This document shows, one piece after another, positions 1 to 10,697 of a stretch of DNA of 64,000 nucleotides. How positions within the stretch are numbered: the first letter of the stretch is position 1; each line of letters opens with the position of its first letter. A model generated the notes under the pieces. That model did no database searches. It had not been told where the DNA came from and saw only the letters and a program-made list of their open reading frames with translations. The stretch spans positions 94,342,656 through 94,406,655 of the forward strand of contig CM042138.1 in assembly GCA_023376005.1 (NCBI GenBank), written 5' to 3'. Made by a program: the position numbers and the translations under genes. Source of the DNA: Doryteuthis pealeii (lineage: Eukaryota > Mollusca > Cephalopoda > Myopsida > Loliginidae).

Positions 1-338
1 TTTTATCCACTGCTGAAAAAGTAAAGACAAACTCATAAGCAATGAACACCAACTCATGTACACATCAGTGTTAACATTTAATATATACAATAGATATACC
101 CGTGGTATTAAAAGAAAGAATGAACAAATATACACATAGTGTTAAATGAACAAGTAGTATGTGGAAGGGGTACAAAAATGGGAAAAAAGCTTACTTGATG
201 AGAGAATGTAAATTAGACTTGTGACTTTACCATTCTCTAACGTGGTCCAAAATAATGTCTCTCCTGTTCAAGACCAAAAGCAAAAGAGGTTGAGAATGGA
301 TTTCTGAGGCTGTCATGTGTGCCTTCGACTCACCCAAG
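1..338. other. No gene recognised
   Basis: AT-rich sequence. A short piece near 270-335 resembles the 3' part of a LINE fragment at 37830-38100 (shared pattern of GGTTTCTGGAGCTGTCATG type). Nothing else is recognised. Confidence 0.4.
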
Positions 339-340
339 TA

Positions 341-1860
341 CATGGTGCAGATGGTATTTGAGGACACATGCATTTTAGCTTAATACTGTATCAGATTAAC
401 TTTTACTTCATTTCTTTTCAGAAATCAATAATTACAAACTATGTTAAATGATGAAATGAAAAGATATGCTGTGATTGTGGCATTAAAGGTTGATCATGGA
501 GATTTAGAAAATTGCATGTTTTCTTAAAGTTGCAAAAACTTTTGTACACAAGATTCATAAAGAGTTAAAAAATGAAAATGTCAACATTATGCCTGTATGA
601 AAATGTAAAAAAATATTCTAAACTAAAATATTCAATGAGAACATCTGAATTTATTAAGTTAAGCGGACAATTGATGACAATCAAGGTCAATAAATGAGGT
701 CAATTGCCAAAAAGAGTTGTGTTTGCCTTAAAAAAACGAACCATATGACCTTTAGGCACCCCTTTTGCGATTCTATTCGTGGGACATTTTTTCCATTTGC
801 ACTGTCAAAATCCGGTTAATTGTTAACAGATGATTTTTAGAGTTTTTTTTTAATTATAAAACTAACCCCTAACCCTAACCCTAACCCTAACAAACAAACG
901 GATTTTTGACGGTGTAAATGGAAAAAGGTCCCCACGAATCGAGATCGCAAAAAGGTGCCTAAAGGTCATATGGTCCAAAAAAACAATCAGAAATGTTTTT
1001 CATGGAGACATTGGATACAAATTATATGTGATGAAGAAAGATCAATACATTTCAGAAAAAAAACAAAAGAAAACCACTTAAACATATCTAAAGGACTTTT
1101 AAACAAACTCAAAAACACACAGAAGCTGGTGTGATTTGTTTCGTTTTTTATCAAATGAGAAAAATTTTGATTAAGACCAAAAAATTAACTGAAGAAATGA
1201 CAGATGGCTATGTTCAGATCCTTCTGAAGTATCAAGAATGGTGCATGCAAAATTTCCTTCAACTGTTATGGTTTTGGGTGTTGTTAGCAATGAAGGACAT
1301 GTTATGCCTCCACTCTTTTTCCCCCACAAGATCTTAGAGTAAATATTGCTGCTTATATTGAGGTTTTAGATAAAGTTATCAATCCTTGGATCAACAGTGT
1401 ATGCAATGGAAGGCCTTACATTTTCCAACAAGACTCTGCTTCACCGCACAAGGCTCAAAGAACACAACAATGGATACCTGACAATTTGTATGATCACATC
1501 ACCTCCAATATTTGGCTCCCTATCTCTCCAGATCTCAATCCATTGGACTACTATATGTGGAGCATTGTTGAGAAAGAAGTTAATGAACATCCCTGTAACA
1601 CCAAAGACTCTTTAAAGTTCTTGTCATAATTCAAGTAATGACCAATATGAATAAGGATCAGTTAATCTGAGCTTGCAACAGATTTCCACCTTGTATAGAG
1701 TCAGTTATTGATGTTAGTGGTGGATTCATTAAATAAAATTACTCAATTCTTAATTAACTTTTATGTTTGTTATCTTCATTCAAATAAAGTTATTTTCTGT
1801 TGTTATTTAGAAGTTTATTTCCAAACCTGAAATCTGTATTCAAATACTGTCTGCACCCTG
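341..1860 (+). mobile_element. Mariner/Tc1-type transposon, full length but decayed and interrupted
   Basis: Imperfect terminal inverted repeats are seen at both ends: CATGGTGCAGATGGTATTTG on the left and its inverse counterpart ending CTGCACCCTG on the right, with TA on each outer side (339-340, 1861-1862). Inside, broken frames show transposase sequence: VAKTFVHKIHKELKNEN, then QQDSASPHKAQ, then ISPDLNPLDYYMW. The two aspartates about 33 residues apart are those of a DDD catalytic triad. The reading frame has stops and shifts. A 239-base foldback element sits at 738-976. Without it the element would be near 1.27 kb, usual for mariner. Confidence 0.85.
738..976. mobile_element. Foldback/MITE element with internal telomere-type repeats
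   Basis: Inverted arms of about 80 bases (738-815 and 893-976; GACCTTTAGGCACC near the left end, GGTGCCTAAAGGTC near the right end) surround a centre with four near-perfect CCTAAC units (866-890). The direct repeat AAAAAAAC lies at 730-737 and 977-984, an 8-base target duplication. The 8-base length fits hAT-type insertion but the ends do not settle the class. Confidence 0.75.
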
Positions 1861-1919
1861 TAGTTTCAAAATAAATTTTCTAGACAAAACTTCCAATTTA
1901 ATATTTCTCTGACATTTTT

Positions 1920-2095
1920 AATATTATCTGACAACATTTCGGCCAATGTGCAATCCGGCTTTTTCAGGTATTTCTTGTCTGACAACAAATACCTGAAGAA
2001 GGCCGGAGGGCACATTGGCCAAAACGTTGTCAGATAACAATGTGAAGATGAGGACAATAGTCCGAATAATCCAAATAATTCCAATTTAATCTTCA
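1920..2095. repeat. S3-type tail in inverted arrangement
   Basis: A reverse copy of the S3 tail (1925-1985) is followed at once by a forward copy (1986-2090) containing ACCTGAAGAAGGCCGGAGGG and the TGAAGATGAGGACAATAGTC motif. The result is a natural hairpin with arms of about 55 bases. Confidence 0.6.
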
Positions 2096-2119
2096 ATTTT
2101 CTCACTAAACTTAATAGAA

Positions 2120-2435
2120 CATCATCATCATCAGCATCACAGTCTAGGAAGACTGTATATTTCTCATGTTCTGAAGTTACGTTCTAGTACAGCACCTTCT
2201 GTGACTGTGAATACCAATGTTTGAAAAACAGTTTCAACCACAGATGTCGCATGTGAAGGTCGGTTCCGAAGATTTTGTTGCTGTTGTTTTCTCTTAGACT
2301 TCTTTGCTTCATGGTGTTGCACCAGAGTGACTTCAGACATGAATAGCCTGCTACAAAGAGCCTGCCACCACTGAAGGCGGTCCTAAGCCAACAGAACAGA
2401 CACAATGTTAAATAAATATTTCTCAGGATTATCAA
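2120..2435 (-). pseudogene. LINE ORF2 C-terminal fragment with zinc-finger-like end
   Basis: On the reverse strand TFTCDICG is followed in other frames by HSH-type residues, the same pattern as the fragment at 19080-19265, where CDICG and CLHSHRRHC can be read. This resembles the C-terminal Cys/His knuckle common at the end of invertebrate LINE reverse transcriptases. Frames are broken. Confidence 0.5.
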
Positions 2436-2767
2436 AACAATATCAAAGTTTAAGTATACATGAAAAGATTGTTAAAAACTCAATGTACTATAAAATCTTA
2501 AATATGAATAAGTTGAATTCTGGAATCTGTAAAGTATCAGAATACGGTGATATCTTGAACTATGAATGTCCCAACTTATGAGCTGTCACTCAGTTGATTT
2601 TTTTTTTTTGTTTTGTGTTGAGAGCTAAAATTTTAGGTACAAGCAAGCTTCAGATATGCTTATGTTAATAAGTTCACTAAAAAACATTTAAGTGTCCAAA
2701 TTTATTTCGCCAAAGAAAAATATCATTCATAAAAAAATAAAGATTAAAACATATTTTACCAGTAGAG

Positions 2768-3807
2768 GTAAGGGGCCATCAGCTGGCTATGGGTGGAAAC
2801 CCGTGATGCTTAAGGATGGAACCCTGGTGGCTGAGCAGTCCATAACATGCAACACTCTACTTTTGCTCAACCCTATTGACCTTATGGCAAGCCTCAATCC
2901 TTTGAAGGCAGTGGTTGAGGGTGAATGTCCTGGGTATGACATTAAACTCTATCTGATGGTGACATTCCAATTCTGGAGCTCTAGGGAATGTGGAGTACCC
3001 CTTCATTACCTTTACTCCCAGGTCCACTCTGATTCAGAGTGGTAGTACCTGTTAGGGTCCCATCTATGGTATTTCTCTGAATGCTTGAGATGAGGCTTTT
3101 TGATGATTAGTATTATCTGCATTATTTGGACTATCCCATAATTAAAAAGGCTAGATTAGTTTTTTTTAAAACAACACAAAAAAAAGCAATATAAGTCTAG
3201 GTAAAAATCATACATAAGTGAATAGGTAGATATTCTAGCCAAAAACAAGACATTAGGTTTATAAGTTCCAAAATTCATACTGGATTGTCCAATTGGACAC
3301 ATAACCTAGTGGATAAAGGGTTAGGTTAAGACAGTTCTAAGTGACAGTTATCTCTAGACTGCAGGTTCAATCCTGGTCAAGGGCAGTAACATAGAATAAT
3401 AATTAACACAGCTTAACGCCTCAGAATGAGGACAGGATACCCCTGTGGACTGAATAAAGGGTTAGGTTTAAAGTTCCGTGATGGCTCCCGATTACGACAA
3501 GAAGGTTCCCGAGTTAGAAAAGAAGGTTCCTGAGTCCAAGAAGGTTCCCAAGTCCAACAAGAAATACCTGAAGAAGGCTGGAGAGCACATCAGTCGAAAC
3601 GTTGTACAAATAACAATGAAGATGAGGACAATAGTCTGAATAATGCAGATAATACTTCCCATCTATGGGTTAAATAGAAAAAATGTGTTTAAAAAAATTG
3701 TGTTTAAAAAGAAAAAATTGAGTATCCATCAAGAATGAATAGAACAAAACGTCTTCAATATAAAATAACCCAACAAGGGTTGACATGCCATAAAATCCAA
3801 CCAATCA
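2768..3807 (+). repeat. R1 repeat, 5'-truncated, interrupted at 3070-3656
   Basis: Shares with other R1 copies the phrases ATGCTTAAGGATGGAACCC, CTGGGTATGACATTAAACTC, GGTAGTACCTGTTAGGGTCC and the 3' end with CAAGAATGAAT and GGGTTGACATGCCATAAAAT followed by CCAACCAA. The S3 element lies just after CCCATCTATGG. Confidence 0.75.
3070..3656 (+). mobile_element. S3 SINE-like element with 12-base target duplication
   Basis: Flanked by TCCCATCTATGG at 3058-3069 and 3657-3668. It holds a tRNA-like head (CCTAGTGGATAAAGG to GGTTCAATCCTGG, about 3305-3378), AAGAAGGTTCCCGAG-type short tandem units, then ACCTGAAGAAGGCTGG and the GATGAGGACAATAGTC end. The region near its left end (3104-3137) is an inverse copy of its right end. 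Confidence 0.8.
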
Positions 3808-4001
3808 ACAGCACATAATTCCTTATATTCTATTTAATTATGATTTTATACAATTCAATGCTGTTTTTTTTATCTAAAAAAAGTAACAAAAAAATAGGAT
3901 GTTTTGAGAAGTGGTGCTGGAACGGATTAATGACATTTCAGTTTATTCCAATGCTGTTACAAGTAGAACGAATTAAACTTGTATGTCAAGGTAGCACTGT
4001 A

Positions 4002-4800
4002 TTATGAAAACTTATAAAAATATCTGAAAATGAAATCATTTCATGACACGTAACAGACAGTATTGAGGAAAATATTTTTTGTTTTTTTTTAGTTCAACCT
4101 AAGAAGCACAAGTTGCGGTTAGAATTTAATTTTAGCAAAATTTATTGCTTAGGGAAACAACCAAATATTGATTTTTAGCTACTTTTTTTTTTTCTTTTCT
4201 TTTTTTGAGCTTAGGCTGATTTGTATTTCATGTAATATTTGAAATCCTAACTATTAAAAATAATAATACATAATTTCATTGTGAATTTTATGGATCCTGG
4301 GAATATTGTTGTTAATTAAAGAATTGAGATTAATGATCATTTAATGAAAGCAAAGTTATAATTTGCTTTTGCTCTAAGAAATTTCAACTCAGTTTTGAAA
4401 AAGAATAACAACAAAAAAATGGACATTTAAAAATGACTTTTCAGGAATCTCAGGGAAATCTCTAGAACTTTGCTTTGAGTTTAACTCAAAACATAAAAAA
4501 TAATTATCATGATTATTCACTTTTGATTTTATCTAATTTTTATCATTTTTTAATGAATATTTTTATCAAATAATTTGGTTTCATTTCATTAATTATTTAA
4601 AATTGATAAAAAGTTTCCAACTCAAAAATTCAAAAAATCTTTGCATATTTAAATCTTCACTAATCATCCTTAAGCACTTTTTTTTTTTTTTTTCATTATT
4701 CAATTATAGATTGTTTAATTCTTTAAAAGTTATTTCGCTGGATAAAGTTTCTAGTTTTGTTATCATCTTAAATGCATAACGTCTTCCTGCAAGACTGTGG
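4002..4800. other. AT-rich intergenic stretch, nothing recognised
   Basis: Poly-T and poly-A runs and no coding or repeat signature that I can name. Confidence 0.5.
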
Positions 4801-4809
4801 TTCAATCAG

Positions 4810-5345
4810 GAGATAAGACTGCTAACAAAAATACATATCTACCAAGTTCTTGTTCACACCATCTTCTTGTATGGCTGCGAAATTTGGCCGATGAAGGCTG
4901 GGAACCTGCACAGACTTTGGATGTTTGACCATTATTGACTACTCATGTTCAATGACGGTGATTCATCTCTAACATCACTATTCAGACAAGATGCAGAATC
5001 CTACCCCTCATCAGGCTCTTCACTGCCTTGGTCATGTTCTACATCAACAACCCAGTGACGTCATCCATGAATCCATCAAACTGTACCACCTCGGAGCTGG
5101 AAGAAATGCCAAGGAGGTCAACTGCTAACCTGGCTTAAAACAGTCAAACAACATGTTGAGCAGATTCTGGGTCCAGGTGTCTATCGAGTTAGTCGATGGA
5201 ACCATGAATGGCTGATGCTCATTTTCATCATTTGCGTTGGATTGCCACGCATGGTCTGCCTTTATTTGGGAGACGGGGAATTCGTTGGGGTGAAGCCAGC
5301 TCAACTGACCCAGGGTGAATGCCATCACAAAGACAGAAAGAGAGA
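4810..5345 (+). pseudogene. LINE reverse transcriptase C-terminal fragment
   Basis: Broken frames give VHTIFLYGCEIW-like, then HCLGHV, then a Trp-rich stretch including HAWSAFI. This order (tyrosine-glycine of LYG, GHV, then a Cys/His- and Trp-rich tail) is that of RTE/CR1-type LINE C-termini. A related tail piece occurs near 27170-27230. Multiple stops are present. Confidence 0.55.
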
Positions 5346-5359
5346 ATCATATATGTAGC

Positions 5360-5590
5360 AGGGTTTGAAGTGACCAGCCAATTGATTTGAATGTGCCTCT
5401 CTGTCTACCCATCTAACCCAAGTAAGAGTTAAAGTAGAGTGTTGCAGGTCACAGACTAATCAACCACCAGGATGCTGTTAAGCATTACGGTTGCTATCCC
5501 CGGTCAACAGGTGGCACCATTGGGGGGGGGGGCGTCTTACTCCTCTGCAGAGGTGCAGTCAGTATCTTCTATTGCCCCACCAACAGGGCT
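5360..5590 (-). repeat. R1 repeat fragment
   Basis: Contains the reverse form of the R1 5' part (TTGCAGGTCACAGACT, CAACAGGTGGCACCATTGG, CTCTGCAGAGGTGCAGTC). A run of ten G lies at 5521-5531. Confidence 0.65.
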
Positions 5591-5644
5591 TATAACAATT
5601 AGATGTTATTTAGAGTTATAAAAAACTATAATATAAAAATGCTT

Positions 5645-6150
5645 TATTAGACTAGCAGGACCTGTGGATATACAACAGTAGGGTAATTTAATTATTAGAA
5701 TATTTGATATGCTTACTTAAGAGCTATTGCTAAATAGTTCAATATGTAAAAGTATAATAGTCTTGATTTAACTCTCTCTCACTCATATTTTTCTTTCTTT
5801 CCTTCTTTTAATTTTCATTATATTCGATTAAAACAGATTAGCATTATCGATCTCTCTATGTTTCTCTACTCTCTCTCTTTCCTTCTTTCTTTCTTATTAT
5901 ATTTTTTCTGTGTAGCATGTCTTTTTTCTTTCCTTTCTTTCTTTCTAATAAAAACAGAATAGGCCATTATTTAGCTGAGGTGACAGCACTAATAAGAAAG
6001 AAGAATTTGGCATATAAGTAACACCAGATAATCAGGATTTACATTTTTGCATTTCATCTTGGACTATTTGGATAGTCTCATTTTTAATCAGAGGGTGTTG
6101 CAAGATGATAACAGTCAGAAGATTTAGGAACAATAGTATTAATATTATTG
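5645..6150 (-). mobile_element. Helitron-like family H2, copy 1
   Basis: Starts ACTAGCAGGACCTGTGG; on the reverse strand this is a CTAG terminus. It continues through a CT-rich stretch and AATAGGCCATT...AGCTGAGGTGACA to CAGAGGGTGTTGCAAGATG. The same order is found at 42775-43345 and, partly, at 33430-33680 and 36840-37120. Confidence 0.5.
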
Positions 6151-6660
6151 AAGTCAGTCAATCATTCAGTATAGTGTTGGTTTGGACAACAGCAACTGGC
6201 TAAGCACAACTGAACTCGGCCCAAGACAGCTGGTACTTATGGAACTCAAGAATAGTCCATTTATGTATTTGGGTGATTCCATTCTTTGAGTCCTGATTAG
6301 CTGCTTGGTTTCTATAATGTTATGAGGCTTCATAAATATCCTGGCATTCTGCAGTATGGTTGCAACAAGTTAGATCTGTATTGAGTTACGGCTACTTGTT
6401 GCCTTGTCTTACCAATTCAACAGTAATTGGAATTTAGTATGATTATTCTACAAATAGATAGAAGTCATTTTTTCAGTCAATGACAATAAATTGCTTTAGA
6501 CTAGTATCTTCATTCTTGTTGTTTACAATCAGTGTGCTTTCATTTGTTCATTATCTGTCCCCATTTTCCATATTTTTAAAAGACTGACCATTTATCCTCC
6601 AGACAGAACTTTATTGCTTACAATGACGAGTCAGGCTATTCTTTTGATGGCCATGGTTTA
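6150..6660. other. No gene recognised
   Basis: No coding exon or repeat family recognised. Confidence 0.4.
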
Positions 6661-6667
6661 TACATAG

Positions 6668-6966
6668 ATAATAGGAAGTGTGTGGTGTAATGGTTAAAGT
6701 CATGAGAAATGGACTCGTCACCCCGAGTTCAAATCCTGGATGTGATAATTGCATTTCACTTAGTGCTAATACCCTTGGGAAAGGTATGAATCCTACTTTC
6801 CCTCCAGCTATGGATAAATAGTAGGGCAGACTGGACTCTTTAACCTTGGTTAGGCAACTGGTCTAGGAGAAGGAAAACTCTGAATTCAAACCTGTTGAAC
6901 TCTGCTTAAGAAATTGACCTTGTGTCACATCCTGCTCGTGCGGAGGGTTGGTAAATATATACATAG
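6668..6966 (+). repeat. S2 tRNA-derived SINE
   Basis: tRNA-like head with GTGTGGTGTAATGGTTAAAG (A box region) and GAGTTCAAATCCTGG (B box), then GCTAATACCCTTGGGAAAGG, AGGCAACTGGTCTAGGAG and a tail before (TA)-rich sequence. It is one of at least six full or near-full copies. Confidence 0.8.
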
Positions 6967-7149
6967 ATAATGCAAGCATTTTTTTTTAAGTACCTACTTT
7001 ATAAATACCATACATTGTTCATCTTATTCATGTGTAAAATAATATTTCAAACAATGAGACTATAATAATCTTTTCAAGAAGCTCTGTTTAATCCTATTAT
7101 CTCAGAAATCTGGCAAAACAATATGTATCAAAAGCTAACCAAAGAATGG

Positions 7150-7643
7150 CTGAGGCTGTAGAATACACCGACTACACCTCTATAAAGGAGTAAGACCCCC
7201 CCCACCCCACCAATGGGACTACCTGTTGGCCGTGGGTGGTGACCGATGATGCTCAAGAGCCTCTATGATTGTCCAAACCCTATTGCCTTTTTGACAAACC
7301 CCTAACCCTTTTTATCATATATGTGCTAGAAGGCGGTGGCTGAGGGTCTTATCCTGGGTATGATATTTAACTGCATCTAATGGTGATTTTCCAATTTTGG
7401 AGCTCTGGGGAAAGTGGAGTACCCTTCATCACCATTACTCCTAGGTCCATATTGACCCAGAGTAGTAGTACCTGTTAGGGTCCCATCTATGTGTAAAATG
7501 GAAAAAATGAGTTTTAAAAAATTATGTTTAAAAACAATTGAGTTTGAATTTTAAAAATTGAAATACCCATCAAGAATGAATAAAAAAACAAAATGTCTTT
7601 AGCATAGAATAACCCAACAAGGGTTGACATGCCGTAAAATCCA
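7150..7643 (+). repeat. R1 repeat, near full length
   Basis: From GAATACACCGACTACACC to GCCGTAAAATCC and a poly-A of about 19. The R1 phrases are in the standard order. Confidence 0.75.
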
Positions 7644-7970
7644 AAAAAAAAAAAAAAAAAAGAAAGTAAAAACGTATAGAATGAAACTGCCACTTTAACA
7701 GCTAAGGTCATTTTAACATAGTTCAGTGCACAGAGTTTATATTTTAAATATATAAAATCTACAATTGACCTGAAAGAATAAAAAAAGATCCTCTGAATAA
7801 AAAAAATTATTATTAGTTTTAACTATAATAGCCATTAATCAAAAATGCCAAACACTAATTGTACTGAAAAATTATGTTCTATAAAAAGATTGGCAATACT
7901 AATATATAAAAAATTATTGTTATGAGGAAATTATCATTCAGTTAGGCTACAATTTTATCTTCATGAAAAT

Positions 7971-8490
7971 TACCAAAAACATGTATCCTCTGAGTGAAAG
8001 TATTTAAGTTTTTATATAATGAAATATTAGATTAGATTTAAAATACTGACGAAACTAAATATGAACACATAAAAAGATTAAACTTATTCTTGTTTTATTT
8101 TAATTGATTTCTATTTAAAATTAAACATAAGATTATTTTAATACATTGGAGAATAAAACACTAATATTAGAAATCAAAACACCAAGTAGTAATTTATTAA
8201 ATCTGGTTTTCTTAAACTGGTATGAAAATTATCCTCAACTTATACAATGTAACCCTTTATTTCTTTGTGATATATAATGCACTCTGCAGGAGTCTAAACT
8301 CGTTAATACCATCGGCTGTTTGGAGATAGAATTTAATAGAAACATTGTTAATAGATAAAGATGTTAATTAAGATTACATAATGACTATTTAATTGAGAAT
8401 ATAACGTAAACGTCTAAACAAATTGTGAAGTCGATGGTGACATAGTTTCAGTCACAGACAGACAGATACATAATCTCCATTATAATAAGA
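7971..8490 (-). mobile_element. Non-autonomous Helitron, family H1
   Basis: On the reverse strand the 5' end reads A/TCTTATTATAATGG at 8490. Internal sequence matches the H1 copies at 29808-30224 and 60502-60950. The 3' terminus near 7971 has lost its CTAG. Confidence 0.6.
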
Positions 8491-8959
8491 TATATTACAT
8501 AATTAACAAATATTTTTATTTTGTATTATTTGTGTGTTAGAATATATAGTCTATTATGTAATTTCAAGAATGGTAAAAGTATATTCATACAACAAAGAGC
8601 ATGTATTGTTCTTAGTTTACATTCAGTGGATAATCTTTATTTCTCACAAAAATTTTTAATTAATTTTTTAAAAACAAATCAAAAAGTGGATTATCTTTAT
8701 TTCTAGCAAAATATATATTTTTTTGGTTCTTGCAAGAGATTGTTATAATTTCTTATTGGTTAGAAATAGGATCTAACATTGGTAAGCATTTCACTCGCTA
8801 AAGAATCAACAATTGATTTTCTATTAATAGATTCACTCAGAGTTATTTATAGTTCAATAGTACTTTTATATGCTACTAGGATTCTTATGTCATTTCTAGA
8901 CTTAAGGATTTATCAAATATAATTTTTCATTTGGAAATGACAATAAACTTTTATCAAAT

Positions 8960-9130
8960 TCTCCAATTCTTAAGAGTTAGGCCTGGCATAGTGGTTAACG
9001 TGCTGGATTGCAACATCTTAGTTAGCAAGTTCAAACCCCAGTCAAATAATTATGTTCACTTTCAGACTAATACCCTTAGGAAAGGTATGAGCCCCTCATT
9101 CCACCCAGCTATGGGTTAAATAGTAGCATA
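8960..9130 (+). repeat. S2-related SINE, variant head
   Basis: Head GGCATAGTGGTTAACGTG and B-box-like AAGTTCAAACCCCAG, followed by the S2 middle (AATACCCTTAGGAAAGG). A reverse relative lies at 44995-45140. Confidence 0.6.
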
Positions 9131-9740
9131 GTTGGTTGGTTGAATTTTAAGGCATGTCAACCCTTGTTGGGTTATTTTCATGCCAAAGACGTTTTGTTTC
9201 ATTCATTCTTGATGGGTACTCATTTTTTTTTAAAACATTTTTTAAGCACATTTTTTTAACTCTTTTTTTTCTATTTGGCTCATAGATGGGACCCTAACAT
9301 GTACTACCACTCTGGGTCAAAGTGGAACTGGGAGTAATGGTGATGAAGGGGTACTCCACACTCCCCAGAGCTAAAACTTCACCATTAGATGCAGTTTAAT
9401 ATCATACCCAGAACACTAAGACCCTCAGCACTGCTTCTAGCATATATGTGATAAAAAGAGTTGGAGGTCTGCCATAAGGGCAATTGGGTCAAACCATACT
9501 ATTGGTGTTAGGGCTTGATGTGACCAATCAATTGATTGGTGGGGGTCTCTCCAACCATCTGTCTAGCCTAAGTAAGAGCCAAAGTGGGAGTGTTGCATGT
9601 CATGGACTGCTCATCTACCAGGATTCCATCCTTAAGAATCACATGTCGCTACCTACGGCCAACAGGTGGCCCCATTGGGGGGTGAGACTTACCCCTGTGC
9701 AGAGGTGAAATCGGTGTATTCAAGCCAAATAGTACCACTA
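9131..9740 (-). repeat. R1 repeat, near full length
   Basis: Starts GGTTGGTTGAATTTTAAGGC, the inverse of the R1 3' tail, and runs through GGGACCCTAACA, AGCATATATGTGATAAAAAG and AACAGGTGGCCCCATTGG to the 5' end. Confidence 0.8.
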
Positions 9741-9874
9741 CTGTTCTTCTACAAGGATGGCTTTGGCATTAAATAACCCATGAAGGTTGATAATAAATAA
9801 CAATTTATTATCTTTTAACATTTGTGTTTTTTCTATTTTTCTTACTTCTGTTACAAGAAATTACAGAGAATTAT

Positions 9875-10121
9875 TGGGTTAGCTCAGTCGGTAGAGCATT
9901 CGGCTAGAAACCACAAGGTGCCTAGTTTGATACCGGCCCTCACCAACTCAGCGTATGGGTAACACAGGGATCTGAGCGGTAAAAGTAAGGAGCTGATTGG
10001 TAGGTGTGGCACTCCACCTCAGGCACAAAAACAATCTCCTTGGTCTAGATCTAGTGAAAAAGGGATAGACTCCTTTGCTGTCTGGGCTGTTACCGACGTT
10101 AGTTCATCCTGACGACTTTTT
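9875..10121 (+). repeat. S1 tRNA-derived SINE
   Basis: Head has A box TTAGCTCAGTCGGTAGAGC and B box AGTTTGATACC. The body has CCAACTCAGCGTATG, AAGTAAGGAGCTGAT, GTGGCACTCCACCTCAG and CTTGGTCTAG. It is the reference copy here; others at 10166, 14955, 19428 (reverse), 26437 and 62410. Confidence 0.85.
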
Positions 10122-10165
10122 ATATGATCTCAAATTATCATAACTTTCTTTTTTATGTCCATTTG

Positions 10166-10413
10166 AGTTTGGTTAACTCAGTCAGTAGAGCATCTGCTTG
10201 AAACTACAAGGTTCTGGGTTCATTACCAACCCTCGCCAACTCAGCACATGAGTAGCACAGCTTGGATCTCTGTGGTAAAGTGGGGAGCTGATGGTAGATG
10301 TGTCACTCTACCTCAGATGCCAATTAATTTCCCTTGTCTAGCGATGGTGAAAAGAAGATAGACTCCCTTGCTGTCCAGCTGATACCGACAACTGGCCACT
10401 CCAACAACTTTAC
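10166..10413 (+). repeat. S1 tRNA-derived SINE
   Basis: Same order as the copy at 9875, with the head GGTTAACTCAGTCAGTAGAGC. It ends just before the family B hammerhead element. Confidence 0.8.
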
Positions 10414-10429
10414 AGTATTCACAGTAAAA

Positions 10430-10697
10430 CAAATTTTCACCGGTTTAGCATAAGGCATTACTCATCTGTTGTTTACAGACTCGAGTTCTCTAGGTGATCA
10501 TAACATACATCATACTGGTGTATGTATTTATTAGTTAAAATGTTCGCCTCTTTACTGACAGCTATGGATAGCCAAGTGGAAAGAGGTCAAACTGCTGAAA
10601 AGTCAGTCAGGATTTCGCTCTCGGCTAGAAGTAGCTGCTAAGTCTAGCCACACTGATGAAACATAAATGTCGAAACATGGTATCTGTGGATGATATA
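10430..10697 (+). repeat. Family B tRNA-headed hammerhead element, copy 1
   Basis: A unit of about 270 bases also present at 12155-12440. It contains an internal tRNA-like segment (a self-complementary anticodon-like arm around CTGA...TCAG, and a degenerate B box before CTCTCGGC), then GTAGCTG and the hammerhead. Its right end runs directly into the family A element at 10698. Confidence 0.6.
10640..10691 (+). ncRNA. Hammerhead ribozyme, family B copy 1 (probably weakened)
   Basis: The type I layout can be read directly. Stem I is CCACA (10648-10652) with TGTGG (10685-10689). The core is CTGATGA (10653-10659), stem II ACAT/ATGT (1061-10670 region), core GAAA (10672-10675), a short stem III, and TC at 10683-10684 as the cleavage dinucleotide (GTC in the intact form, ATC here). 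Compared with copy 2, this copy has A where the first stem II pair needs G, and A in stem III where G would pair, both G-to-A type changes. The core residues themselves are intact. Confidence 0.7.

Larger units (their letters stand above)
2542..4001. mobile_element. Mariner-type MITE (family T), split by nested insertions
   Basis: Left half 2542-2767 and right half 3808-4001 match the uninterrupted copy at 55043-55472. Ends form inverted repeats of the type ACCTTGACTTACAAGT. The insert between them is the R1 repeat, itself split by an S3 element. Confidence 0.7.

Noticed and set aside
866..890. Chromosome end or telomere
   Set aside because: Only about four units, enclosed by inverted arms and a target duplication inside a mariner element.
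5005..5030. CTGATGAGGGG on the reverse strand as a hammerhead
   Set aside because: No second core box and no stem I; it lies in LINE coding sequence.
9875..9940. Possible functional tRNA gene
   Set aside because: A and B boxes are present but the cloverleaf is imperfect and the sequence recurs as the head of a dispersed SINE.
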